This document shows positions 17,624 through 28,397 of a stretch of DNA of 64,000 nucleotides, piece after piece. Under the pieces are notes generated by a model. That model did no database searches and was not told where the DNA came from. It was given only the letters and a program-made list of their open reading frames with translations. Every line of letters starts with the position of its first letter. The first letter of the stretch is position 1. Origin of the DNA: Brevundimonas bullata (GTDB lineage Bacteria > Pseudomonadota > Alphaproteobacteria > Caulobacterales > Caulobacteraceae); NCBI RefSeq assembly GCF_003350205.1, contig NZ_QLLC01000020.1:1-64000 (forward strand), read 5' to 3'. The translations under genes and the position numbers were made by a program.

Positions 17624-17779
17624 TCAGCGATCTTTTTCATCTTCGGCCACTTCGTCGGTCGGAACGGCGTAGCCGCCGGTGAACCAGCGTTGCAGATCCA
17701 CGTCGGCGCATCGTTTGGAGCAGAAGGGCTTGTAGGCTTCGACAGCCTTCTGGCGGCGGCAGATGGGGCAGAGCGACAT
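17624..17779 (-). CDS. yacG: DNA gyrase inhibitor / zinc-binding protein YacG
   Basis: This 51-residue protein has the four-cysteine zinc knuckle of YacG: CPIC near residue 4 and CSKRC near residue 20, followed by VDLQRWFTGGYAVP, the conserved gyrase-contact region. In E. coli YacG binds GyrB and limits gyrase activity. Its ATG shares one base with the stop codon of the upstream RNase gene (TAATG), so translation is probably coupled. The maf-rng-yacG order is common in alphaproteobacteria. Confidence 0.9.
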   Translation of the reverse strand: MSLCPICRRQKAVEAYKPFCSKRCADVDLQRWFTGGYAVPTDEVAEDEKDR

Positions 17780-18816
17780 TAGGGAGCCTCTTCTATTCTG
17801 ACGGCGCCGGCGGCCATCGACGGATCAGCCAGGAGACCGCCCCTCGGGCCGAGGGCCTCGACCAGGGGCGCAGCCAGCGCCGCCGCTTCAGGCGCACAGC
17901 GCGCGACAAAGCGCGGCGTGGCGGGATCGGACAACAGGGCCAGACGCAACTGGCGCACTATATCTATGCTGCGCGCCTCCAAACTAGGTCGTCCCGCCCC
18001 GTCGAGCAGTCGTTCATCCAGCGGCGTCCTTCGCCACGGCAGGGACAGTTGCATCAGGCCGAACCGGCTCAACGGCCCGAACGCCGCCTGCGGTTCCCCC
18101 GCGAAGGCTGCGCGCGCCATCTTCATTATAGTGTCGCCGTGCAGCCCGACGCCGATCAGGTCGATCACGATCAGACCGCCCCACCCCTTCAGCGTCAGCA
18201 GCCGGGCGGCGTGAGCCAGGCCCTCGCGATTGGCCGTCTCGCGGTTCTTGCGGGAATCACGGCCCGGCGCAGGGGCATGGTCGATGTCGACGGCGATCAG
18301 GGCGCGGGTGCGCTGGATCATCAGGTCCAAGCCGCAGGAGGGATCGACGACGCTGGAGGACAGCGCGTCCTCCTCGGCCTCGAGGGCGGCGCGAATCGCA
18401 GCTACTCCGGTCTGAGGCGTGACGCCAGGCGCCAAGACAGAGAGAATCGCAGCCACGTCCGGCCCCGGCGCCAGCAGGCGCGGCTCGCCCGACGCGTCAC
18501 CGAGACGGCGCAGCACCGGGCCTTTGCGTTCGCGGGGTTCGGCGGAGACTTCGACCTCGACCTTGGTCCCCTCCCCCGGTTTGTCGTTCTGGCCCAGAGG
18601 CAGGAACCCATAGGGCTCGCCCGCACCCAGATCGACGAAGGCGCCGCGCAGGGCCGGTTCGACCCGCGCGATGCGCCCCACGCTGCGCGCGCCCAGCCGA
18701 TCGCTCGGCTGGTCGCTGTCACGCTGGATAATCAGATTGTGGTAGCGCCCCTTGCGGGCGATGACGCCGCGGGTCTCGCCCGGCGCCTGATCGAGGAAGA
18801 CCTCGATACCGGCCAT
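17779..18816 (-). CDS. rng: Short-form ribonuclease E/G family protein
   Basis: The product (345 aa from ATG 18816) has an N-terminal S1-like RNA-binding region (ARSVGRIARVEPALRGAFVDLG) and the RNase E/G catalytic core. Two magnesium-binding aspartates are in ALIAVDID and GGLIVIDLIG, and FGPLSRFGLMQLS matches the conserved SRFGLLEMS segment. It is much shorter than E. coli RNase G, and the CPxCxG zinc link needed for the classical tetramer is not seen. It probably takes part in rRNA or mRNA processing. The gene starts one base after the maf stop codon. Confidence 0.83.
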   Translation of the reverse strand: MAGIEVFLDQAPGETRGVIARKGRYHNLIIQRDSDQPSDRLGARSVGRIARVEPALRGAFVDLGAGEPYGFLPLGQNDKPGEGTKVEVEVSAEPRERKGPVLRRLGDASGEPRLLAPGPDVAAILSVLAPGVTPQTGVAAIRAALEAEEDALSSSVVDPSCGLDLMIQRTRALIAVDIDHAPAPGRDSRKNRETANREGLAHAARLLTLKGWGGLIVIDLIGVGLHGDTIMKMARAAFAGEPQAAFGPLSRFGLMQLSLPWRRTPLDERLLDGAGRPSLEARSIDIVRQLRLALLSDPATPRFVARCAPEAAALAAPLVEALGPRGGLLADPSMAAGAVRIEEAP

Positions 18817-18817
18817 G

Positions 18818-19417
18818 TCAGGCGATCCTGGGCCGCCAGCCGGCGCCCCGAAGCAGATTGGCCGCTTCATAGAGAGGCAGACCCATGACGGCGGGATGAC
18901 TGCCGACGATCCGGCGCACGAAGGCGGCGGCCGCCCCCTGGATGCCGTATCCGCCCGCCTTGCCGCGCCATTCGCCTGAGGCGACGTAGGTGGCGATCTC
19001 TTCGGCGGACAGGGTCTTGAACGAGACCCGGGTGTCGACGACGCGGCAGGTCGTCTGACCGCCCGCGATCACAACGACGCCGGTGAAGACGCGGTGATTG
19101 CGGCCCGACAGCAGTTCGAGGAAACGCCTGGCCTCGGCCTCGTCCGCCGGCTTTTCCAGCAGGCGACGGCCCAAGGCCACCACCGTGTCGGCGGCCAGGA
19201 CGATGGCGTCGGGCGACCGCGCGGCCACGACCTCGGCCTTGCCGCGCGCCAGGCGCTCGGCCAGACGCATCGGCGTCTCGCCTTTCAGCGGGGTCTCGTC
19301 GATATCGGCGGGATCAACATGATCGGGAACCACCCCGATCTGCGCCAGCAGTTCAATGCGGCGCGGGCTCGACGAGGCCAGAACCAGCCTCGGAGCCGAA
19401 AGGTCAGGACGCGACAC
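18818..19417 (-). CDS. maf: Maf-like nucleoside triphosphate pyrophosphatase
   Basis: The product (199 aa) carries Maf motifs: LVLASSSPRRIELLAQIG at the N-terminus, the acidic VLAADTVVALG centre, and GKAGGYGIQGAAAAFV, where the Q-G-A element marks the dTTP/UTP-preferring subgroup. Such enzymes hydrolyse non-canonical or excess nucleotides and influence cell division. It lies between infA and rng on the same strand with minimal gaps, suggesting one operon. Confidence 0.9.
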   Translation of the reverse strand: MSRPDLSAPRLVLASSSPRRIELLAQIGVVPDHVDPADIDETPLKGETPMRLAERLARGKAEVVAARSPDAIVLAADTVVALGRRLLEKPADEAEARRFLELLSGRNHRVFTGVVVIAGGQTTCRVVDTRVSFKTLSAEEIATYVASGEWRGKAGGYGIQGAAAAFVRRIVGSHPAVMGLPLYEAANLLRGAGWRPRIA

Positions 19418-19425
19418 GCGCGTCC

Positions 19426-19644
19426 TTACTTGAAGCGATAGGTGATGCGGCCCTTGGTCAGGTCGTAGGGCGTCATTTCAACCAGCACCTTGTCGCCCGC
19501 CAGGACGCGGATGCGGTTCTTGCGCATCTTGCCGGCGGTGTGGGCGATGATCTCGTGGTCGTTTTCCAGCGTTACGCGGAAGGTGGCGTTCGGCAGCAGT
19601 TCGCTGACGGTGCCGGGGAACTCGAGAAGCTCTTCCTTGGCCAT
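19426..19644 (-). CDS. infA: Translation initiation factor IF-1
   Basis: The product (72 aa) is a single S1/OB-fold protein starting [20 protein letters not shown] and ending [12 protein letters not shown], as in nearly all bacterial IF-1 proteins. It binds the ribosomal A site during initiation. It lies 8 bp before maf. The open frame extends upstream, but the ATG at 19644 matches the universal start. Confidence 0.96.
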   Translation of the reverse strand: MAKEELLEFPGTVSELLPNATFRVTLENDHEIIAHTAGKMRKNRIRVLAGDKVLVEMTPYDLTKGRITYRFK

Positions 19645-19745
19645 GCGGTCTCTCTCACCCGAAAAACAGCTTAAGGCTCGCGTCGGGTGTGAACGCGAGC
19701 CGTGAAGGAGGCGCCTAATGCACCAAAATGCCGAAATAGTCGAGT

Positions 19746-20213
19746 TCAGCCGCGTCGATAGACGGCGCAAACCAGCGTGAACAGCCGACGGGCGGTTTCC
19801 TTGTCGATCTCGACCTTGCCTTCGAGGCGACCTTTAAGCAGTTCGGCGCCCTCGTTGTGCAGACCGCGACGGCCCATATCGACCGACTCGATCTGGCTGG
19901 GCGAGGAGCCGCGCAGGGCCTCGTAGTAGCTTTCGCAGATCAGGGCGTAGTCGCGGATCACCGTCTTCATCGGCGACAGCGACAGGACGTGGGTGCGGGC
20001 GAAGTCCGGCCCTGTGATGTCGAAGGCCAGGCGGTTGTCCTGCGACGACAGGCGCAGGGCGTAGGGCCCGCCCGCGGCGCCCTCGGGCGCAAAGCTGTTC
20101 TGCTCGACCAGATCAAAGATGGCGACGCGGCGCTGATGCTCGATCTCGGCGGTGGCGGCCGGAAGGGTCGCGGCGTCCACCTCGATGGCTGTCAGCTTGT
20201 GCGGTCCGCTCAT
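19746..20213 (-). CDS. UPF0262 family protein
   Basis: The product (155 aa) is a conserved alphaproteobacterial protein of unknown function: [11 protein letters not shown] at the start, [13 protein letters not shown] in the middle, and [20 protein letters not shown] followed by [17 protein letters not shown] near the end. No membrane segments or catalytic signature are seen. Its ATG overlaps the upstream DUF2948 stop as ATGA, which indicates translational coupling in the murA to infA block. Confidence 0.85.
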   Translation of the reverse strand: MSGPHKLTAIEVDAATLPAATAEIEHQRRVAIFDLVEQNSFAPEGAAGGPYALRLSSQDNRLAFDITGPDFARTHVLSLSPMKTVIRDYALICESYYEALRGSSPSQIESVDMGRRGLHNEGAELLKGRLEGKVEIDKETARRLFTLVCAVYRRG

Positions 20214-20692
20214 GGCTTGGTCTCGTCCAGGTGGGTCGGGGCCATGCGCGCAGGCCAGCGGTCCGACAGGTCGGTCAGCACGGCGTCCAGGCACTCCACG
20301 TCGATTCGCAGATCGCCGCCGCCGGCGAACATCAGGATGACCCGTCCGCCGGGGGCCTCGGTCGGTTCGAAGTCGAGGGCCAGCAGCTCCAGCGCCGATT
20401 CGGGCGCGCGCGGCAGGCGGCGACTCTTGACCGCCTCGACGTCGCCGAACTGCATGGCGGACATGACGCGCGTGCCGCCGCATTCCCAGCAAAAGCGCGA
20501 CAGGACAATGGTCAGGCGCCGCGCTTCCCTTTCCCAGCTGATGTCGACGGGACGCATGATGGCGTCCTGAAGCGCTGCCGAGATGATCTGCAGATCGACG
20601 GCGTCCTCGGCCAGCAGGCGCAAGGGCTCCATCGGCGCCAGGGATTCGGCCGCCGCGTCGTTGTCAGAGACCGCCTGGACCTCAGTGCTCAT
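20210..20692 (-). CDS. DUF2948 family protein
   Basis: The product (160 aa) matches the DUF2948 pattern: [40 protein letters not shown] and [19 protein letters not shown]. The function is unknown. Its start lies inside the last codons of murA (11-bp overlap) and its stop overlaps the UPF0262 start by 4 bp, so the three proteins are probably made in step. Conserved tight linkage to murA suggests a role near cell envelope synthesis, but this is inference. Confidence 0.85.
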   Translation of the reverse strand: MSTEVQAVSDNDAAAESLAPMEPLRLLAEDAVDLQIISAALQDAIMRPVDISWEREARRLTIVLSRFCWECGGTRVMSAMQFGDVEAVKSRRLPRAPESALELLALDFEPTEAPGGRVILMFAGGGDLRIDVECLDAVLTDLSDRWPARMAPTHLDETKP

Positions 20693-21971
20693 CCGCCTCG
20701 CCTTTCACGCGCCGGACATCGGCGCCGCAGGCTCCCAGCTTTTCTTCCATCCGCTCGAAGCCGCGATCCAGATGATACACACGACCGACCGTGGTTTCGC
20801 CCTCCGCGACCAGACCGGCCATGACCAGGCTGATCGAGGCGCGCAGATCGGTGGCCATGACCGGGGCGCCGTGCAGCTTCTCGACGCCGCGCACATGGGC
20901 CTCGCCCGCGTGGACCGAGATGTCGGCGCCCAGACGCGCCAGCTCGGGCGCGTGCATGAAGCGGTTCTCGAAGATGTTCTCGTGGATGACGCTCTCACCC
21001 TCGGCGGTCGTCATCAGGGCCATGAACTGGGCCTGCAGGTCGGTGGCGAAGCCCGGATAGATCTCGGTCGTGACGTTGACGGCCTTGAGCCGCTGCGTCG
21101 GGTCGCGGCGCACGATGAGGCCGTCGGCGGTCGGCTCGGCCTCGACGCCGGCCTCGATCATTTTGTCGGTCAGGGCGGTGATCAGGTCGGCGCGGCCCTT
21201 GGTCAGGCGCACTTCGCCCCCGGCCATGGCCGCGGCCAGGGCATAGCTGCCCATCTCGATGCGGTCGGGAATCACCGACCAGGTCGTGCCGTTCAGCGAC
21301 GTAACGCCGGTGATGGTCAGGACATCGGTGTCCAGGCCTTCGATCCTGGCCCCCATGGCGATCAGGCAACGGGCCAGGTCGCCGATTTCGGGTTCGCGGG
21401 CCGCGCGTTTCAGCACCGTCGTTCCATTGGCCAAAACAGCCGCCAGCAGGGCGTGCTCGGTCGCGCCGACCGAGACGAAGGGAAACTCGATCTCGGCCCC
21501 GTGCAGCCCCTTGGGCGCATGGGCGGAGACATAGCCCTCTTCCAGTTCGATCGCCGCCCCCATGGCGGCCAGCGCCATCAGGTGGAGATCGACGGGCCGG
21601 GCGCCGATGGTGCAGCCGCCCGGCAGGGAGACCTTGGCGTGGCCCATGCGCGCCAGCAGCGGCCCCAGGACGTTGAACGAAGCCCGCATCTGGCGAACCA
21701 GATCATAGGGGGCGAAGGTCGAGGTCAGTTCGGGGGCGTGGAACAGGGTCTCTTGGCCGTCAGCGCCATCGCGTTCCGTCACCTGAACGCCGAACTGCTG
21801 CAACAGCTGGCCCAGGAAGCGGGTGTCGGCGAGACGCGGCATATTGGTCAGCAGCAGGGGCTGATCCGTCAGGATCGAAGCCGCCATCAGCTTGATGGCC
21901 GAATTCTTGGCGCCGCTGACCTCGATCTGGCCGTTCAGGCGGTTGCCGCCGTGGATGACGATGCTGTCCAT
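20682..21971 (-). CDS. murA: UDP-N-acetylglucosamine 1-carboxyvinyltransferase
   Basis: The product (429 aa) catalyses the first committed step of peptidoglycan synthesis, transferring enolpyruvate from PEP to UDP-GlcNAc. The N-terminal substrate lysine is in [10 protein letters not shown] (about residue 22). The fosfomycin-target cysteine is in [15 protein letters not shown] (about Cys120), so the enzyme should be fosfomycin-sensitive unless transport differs. The two inside-out barrel domains give the usual length. ATG 21971 is chosen because the next residues [13 protein letters not shown] match family starts. Confidence 0.96.
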   Translation of the reverse strand: MDSIVIHGGNRLNGQIEVSGAKNSAIKLMAASILTDQPLLLTNMPRLADTRFLGQLLQQFGVQVTERDGADGQETLFHAPELTSTFAPYDLVRQMRASFNVLGPLLARMGHAKVSLPGGCTIGARPVDLHLMALAAMGAAIELEEGYVSAHAPKGLHGAEIEFPFVSVGATEHALLAAVLANGTTVLKRAAREPEIGDLARCLIAMGARIEGLDTDVLTITGVTSLNGTTWSVIPDRIEMGSYALAAAMAGGEVRLTKGRADLITALTDKMIEAGVEAEPTADGLIVRRDPTQRLKAVNVTTEIYPGFATDLQAQFMALMTTAEGESVIHENIFENRFMHAPELARLGADISVHAGEAHVRGVEKLHGAPVMATDLRASISLVMAGLVAEGETTVGRVYHLDRGFERMEEKLGACGADVRRVKGEADEH

Positions 21972-22073
21972 GGAATCTTTCGCGGCCGGAAACACTGCGC
22001 CCCGGCGAACCGCTTATCTAGCAAGCCCTTACGCCCTCGCGAAAGAGCCGTATGCGCGCAAGGACGATGACTT

Positions 22074-22244
22074 TCAGTTGCGCTCTGTCGCGGGGCGCGG
22101 CGCGGCGGTCGGCGCCTTGCGGCGCTTGAGGTTGGTGCGCAGGGCGGCGGCCAGCCGAACGGCCCGTTCGGCCTTGGCCTTCTGTTCACGGGTCGGCTCC
22201 ACGACCGGAGCTAGGGGAACGGCGTCTTTGGGCGGGGTATCCAT
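22074..22244 (-). CDS. Small basic conserved hypothetical protein
   Basis: The product (56 aa) ends in a basic helix, AERAVRLAAALRTNLKRRKA, after a proline-rich start. Similar short proteins ending in AALRxNLxRRKAQ are found in many alphaproteobacteria. The role is unknown; the basic tail suggests nucleic-acid or ribosome contact, which is only an inference. It lies about 100 bp upstream of murA on the same strand. Confidence 0.55.
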   Translation of the reverse strand: MDTPPKDAVPLAPVVEPTREQKAKAERAVRLAAALRTNLKRRKAPTAAPRPATERN

Positions 22245-22342
22245 GGCGTGCAGCAGACCGCGTGCAAAGTTTTTGATCAAGCGTGCATTTTCCACTTGGC
22301 CCGGCCGAAGCCGTTGGCTATACGGCCGCTTCCTCAGTGAGG

Positions 22343-22417
<75 letters not shown>

Positions 22418-22418
22418 T

Positions 22419-22455
22419 CCGGACCCTTGCAGATCAACAATTTGCAAGGGTCCGG
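22419..22455. repeat. Perfect 13-bp inverted repeat directly after tRNA-Thr
   Basis: CCGGACCCTTGCA (22419-22431) is the exact reverse complement of TGCAAGGGTCCGG (22443-22455), separated by 11 bases. It begins two bases after the tRNA CCA end. No T-run follows, so it may be a processing or 3'-protection stem, or a rho-assisted terminator. Confidence 0.8.
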
Positions 22456-22589
22456 GCCAATCTTCCCGACAATCCAATGCGATGTCCTGACGCAGGTGAT
22501 TTGCGCCTGCTCGGCCCCTGACGTCTGGTCAAGACCGCTCCGCTCCCGCTAGACCTTGCGACCTCAGTTCGAGGGGTTTGGGGGCTTTC

Positions 22590-25889
<3,300 letters not shown>

Positions 25890-25912
25890 CGCGCGTCAGC
25901 CCTGAAACGAAG

Positions 25913-25943
25913 AAGGCCCGACCATCCGGTCGGGCCTTTTTTC
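25913..25943 (+). terminator. Intrinsic terminator after the amidohydrolase gene
   Basis: Perfect stem AAGGCCCGACC with GGTCGGGCCTT, loop of 4, followed by TTTT. It begins 24 bp after the stop codon. Confidence 0.92.
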
Positions 25944-25953
25944 GTGCTCTAAA

Positions 25954-26057
25954 CGTCATCCCGGAAGCGGCGAAGCCGTTATCCGGGACCGCAGGAAACA
26001 CTCACGGCGGCATCTAGGGCGGTCCCGGCTCTTCGCTGCGCTGCGGCCGGGATGACG
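25954..26057. repeat. Inverted-repeat element, GTCATCCCGG family, copy 2
   Basis: The element starts CGTCATCCCGG and ends CCGGGATGACG, with internal GGGACC/GGTCCC arms. It shares its ends with the element at 6023-6143. It fills the gap between the terminator and the DedA gene. Confidence 0.78.
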
Positions 26058-26067
26058 ACGGCGGAAG

Positions 26068-26724
26068 CTACTTGACCGTCGCAGCCAGCAAGGCCGAGCG
26101 CCTGGCCGCCCTGCCCTTCAGCCAGCGCATGGCGACGACGGCGACGACCACAAGAGCGCCAAAGGCGATCAGCATCAGGGTCGGGCCGTGCGCCTCGCTC
26201 ATGAACTCCAGCTGCGCCAGACCCTTGGCGGCCAGATAGCCGGGCGCCAGCATGGCCAGGACCCAGACGAAGGCGGACGTCACATTGGCCAGTTGGAACA
26301 CGCGCTGGCGCATCCGCAGAACGCCCACCATGACCGGCACAAAGGCCCGCAGCGGACCGAAGAAGCGGCCGATGAAGATGGAGGCCACGCCGTAACGACG
26401 GCAGTAGAGCCGCGTCCACGCGATCTTGCGACGATGCGGCAGCAGCATGGGCTGGCGCAGCACGCCCGTGCCCAGTCGCCGCCCGATCCAGTAGGAGATG
26501 GCGTCGCCCATGACCGCGCCGATGACGCAGCCGGCGATGATGGTCAGCGGGTCCAGCACGCCCGCAGCCACCAGACCGCCCGCCGCCACCAGCAAGCCGG
26601 TGGCCGGCACGAAGGCGCCGATGACCACCAGAGATTCGAAAAACGTGACCAACCCTAGAACGACCCCGGCCCAGACATGGTGTCTGGCGATGAAATCGGC
26701 GGCCGAACTAAGCAAACTATCCAT
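26068..26724 (-). CDS. DedA family membrane protein
   Basis: The product (218 aa) is a polytopic membrane protein with DedA/VTT-domain features: FFESLVVIGAFVPATGLLVAAGGL with a membrane-embedded Glu, GDAISYWIGRRLG, and the conserved GRFFGPLRAFVPVMVG. DedA proteins take part in lipid-carrier (undecaprenyl phosphate) or phospholipid flipping and in envelope homeostasis. It stands alone on this strand. Confidence 0.9.
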   Translation of the reverse strand: MDSLLSSAADFIARHHVWAGVVLGLVTFFESLVVIGAFVPATGLLVAAGGLVAAGVLDPLTIIAGCVIGAVMGDAISYWIGRRLGTGVLRQPMLLPHRRKIAWTRLYCRRYGVASIFIGRFFGPLRAFVPVMVGVLRMRQRVFQLANVTSAFVWVLAMLAPGYLAAKGLAQLEFMSEAHGPTLMLIAFGALVVVAVVAMRWLKGRAARRSALLAATVK

Positions 26725-26845
26725 ACTGGTCCTCTATCGTCTCCCGCATATGGGAGATCGCCCCCCAAAGGGAATGCGGCGATGGGACGCCACCGACGGA
26801 AACAGGCAGGCCGTGGCGCGAACGCCTCAGTCTGGGCCGTGGAGT

Positions 26846-27457
26846 CTAGTTGCCGCCGATCTGGAGCGAGACGCCGGCGGACTTGGAGGTCGTGTCCATG
26901 TCCCGCACGTCCGAACGGTCCCGCAGCGGCGCATAGGCCCGGCTGCGATAGCCGCCTTCATAGCCGAACGGCTCGACGACGCCGAAAGGACGCCCATAGG
27001 CGCCATAGGGAAGCCCCCACGCCGAGCCATAGCCATAACCATAACCCCAGGGGCTGTTCTTGGTCTGACTGACCATCAGATTCAGCGTGCCGGTCTCTCC
27101 CAGGGGCAGGGACACCGCCGCCGAATAGTCTCGATAGCCGCCCGTGCCCATGCCGACGCTGAACTGTCCGTGCATCTTGCGCGGCCCGGCCTCCGCCTCG
27201 GCCCAGGGATCGATCGGCGCCGGCGAGGCGCTGACCGTGCGCTCGCCGATCCAGCGGGAAATCTGCGCATCCGTCGACAGGCCGTGCGGGGCGGCGCTCT
27301 GCACCGTCGTGCTGGGCGAGGCGTCGGAGGTGGATTCGGCCAGGAGGGCGGCGGAGGCTGTCGGAATAGCCTGTTCGCCGCGCGGCGCGGTCGTGACCAC
27401 GCCCTCCGGGTCCATGTTCGCCAGCAACATCGCGGCGGCGGCCAGTTCGATCATCAT
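26846..27457 (-). CDS. Hypothetical secreted or surface protein
   Basis: The product (203 aa) is not a family I recognise. It has a short hydrophobic start (MMIELAAAAMLLANM), a polar Ser/Thr/Ala-rich stretch, and a C-terminal half rich in Gly, Tyr and aromatic residues (SVGMGTGGYRDYSAAVSLPLG, WGYGYGYGSAWGLPYG). That alternating pattern is compatible with outer-membrane or periplasmic beta-structure. No cysteine pairs or catalytic motif are seen. Confidence 0.55.
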   Translation of the reverse strand: MMIELAAAAMLLANMDPEGVVTTAPRGEQAIPTASAALLAESTSDASPSTTVQSAAPHGLSTDAQISRWIGERTVSASPAPIDPWAEAEAGPRKMHGQFSVGMGTGGYRDYSAAVSLPLGETGTLNLMVSQTKNSPWGYGYGYGSAWGLPYGAYGRPFGVVEPFGYEGGYRSRAYAPLRDRSDVRDMDTTSKSAGVSLQIGGN

Positions 27458-27519
27458 GCGCCCGTACTCCCGTTCACGACTACCCTAACCGCAAATGCGG
27501 CCCCAAAACGACTATTCGC

Positions 27520-28011
27520 TCAGGCGGTCCCGTCACCGCGCCCCAGCGGGTCAGGCAGGGCCTCGCCTTCCGGCACAAAGCTGAGGGCGACGGAATTGAT
27601 GCAGTAGCGCAGGCCGGACGGGGGCGGACCGTCGGGGAAGACGTGGCCCTGATGGCTGTCGCAGCGGGCGCAGCGCGTTTCGACGCGGACCATGCCATAG
27701 CTGTCGTCACGCACGGCGCGCACATGAGCCTCGTCCACCGGCACGCTGAAGCTGGGCCAGCCGGTGCCGCTTTCGAACTTGGTGGCCGAGCGGAACAGCG
27801 GCAGGCCGCATTCGCGGCAACAGAAGACTCCGGCCCGCTTCTCGCCCAGCAAGGTGCCGCAGAAAGGCGCCTCGGTGCCGTGGGCCAGCAGGACGCGCTT
27901 TTCCTCCGGCGACAGGTCGGCCTCCAGCGCGATGCGCTGGCTCTCGCTCGGCGGCGTCAGATCAAAGCCCGAAGGCGAACGCAGAGGCGTGGGGGATTCG
28001 GTCTGGGTCAT
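27520..28011 (-). CDS. msrB: Peptide-methionine (R)-S-oxide reductase MsrB
   Basis: The product (163 aa from ATG 28011) repairs methionine-R-sulfoxide in proteins. Zinc-binding cysteines are in CCRECGLP and CARCDSHQGHVFPDG, the substrate pocket in SGTGWPSF, and the catalytic cysteine in LRYCINSVALSF. The frame extends upstream through repeat DNA, but the start before TQTESPTPLRSPSGFDLTPP gives the usual length. No msrA is adjacent. Confidence 0.93.
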   Translation of the reverse strand: MTQTESPTPLRSPSGFDLTPPSESQRIALEADLSPEEKRVLLAHGTEAPFCGTLLGEKRAGVFCCRECGLPLFRSATKFESGTGWPSFSVPVDEAHVRAVRDDSYGMVRVETRCARCDSHQGHVFPDGPPPSGLRYCINSVALSFVPEGEALPDPLGRGDGTA

Positions 28012-28285
28012 GCTCCTAATGTAGTCAGGGCGACAGAGATTGCACGGACGGCCGGTTGGCGAACTTGCGAAAAGGCCACCGAGAACCCTCTCCCGGCGGG
28101 AGAGGGCTTGAGCCTCCAAGAGCGTAGCGATTGGAAAGGCGAAAGTGTGAGGGGCTGCGGCCTCATTCGGCGATAGCCGTGGCGCGGCGGCTTGCGCCGA
28201 CGGATACCGACGCCCCTCATCCGGCCCTGCGGGCCACCTTCTCCCATCGGGAGAAGGACGACCGAGATCAGCGTCAGTCCCCAGA
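28012..28285. repeat. Intergenic region with palindromic repeats
   Basis: No gene is seen. CCCTCTCCCGGCGGGAGAGGG forms a hairpin near 28087-28107. Another copy of the CTCATCCGG...CTTCTCCCATCGGGAGAAGG family spans 28211-28257, in the orientation of copy 3 at 9780. The rest is a spacer resembling the flanks of the same repeat family. Confidence 0.65.
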
Positions 28286-28318
28286 ATCAAAACACCCCCG
28301 GGCGCGAACCCAGGGGTG
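28286..28318 (-). terminator. Intrinsic terminator downstream of the S41-like gene
   Basis: On the reverse strand CACCCCTGGG pairs with CCCGGGGGTG around TTCGCG and is followed by TTTTGATT. It lies about 80 bp past the stop codon of the S41-like gene, beyond two further hairpin units. Confidence 0.75.
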
Positions 28319-28326
28319 AGATGGAC

Positions 28327-28395
28327 GGGCCTCAAGTAGCCCGAAGGGCGGTAGGCCCACTAACCGGCCTCAAGTAGCGCGAAGCGCGGTAGGCC
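28327..28395. repeat. Two tandem hairpin units (CTCAAGTAGC-CGAAG-GCGGTAG family)
   Basis: Units at 28327-28358 and 28366-28395 share GGCCTCAAGTAGC, CGAAG, GCGGTAGGCC. Each has outer GGCCT/AGGCC arms and an inner GCGC or GCCC stem around GAAG. The two inner stems differ by compensating changes. A related unit lies at 36600-36629. Confidence 0.8.
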
Positions 28396-28397
28396 CC

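Noticed and set aside
19718-19777. A 19-codon plus-strand frame with an AAGGAGG ahead of ATG, between infA and UPF0262
   Set aside because: It runs into the coding end of UPF0262 in antisense, has no recognisable sequence, and the gap is better explained as the infA upstream region.
28011-28335. A longer MsrB with a 108-residue N-terminal extension
   Set aside because: The extension is translated palindromic repeat DNA and the ATG at 28011 gives the normal family length.
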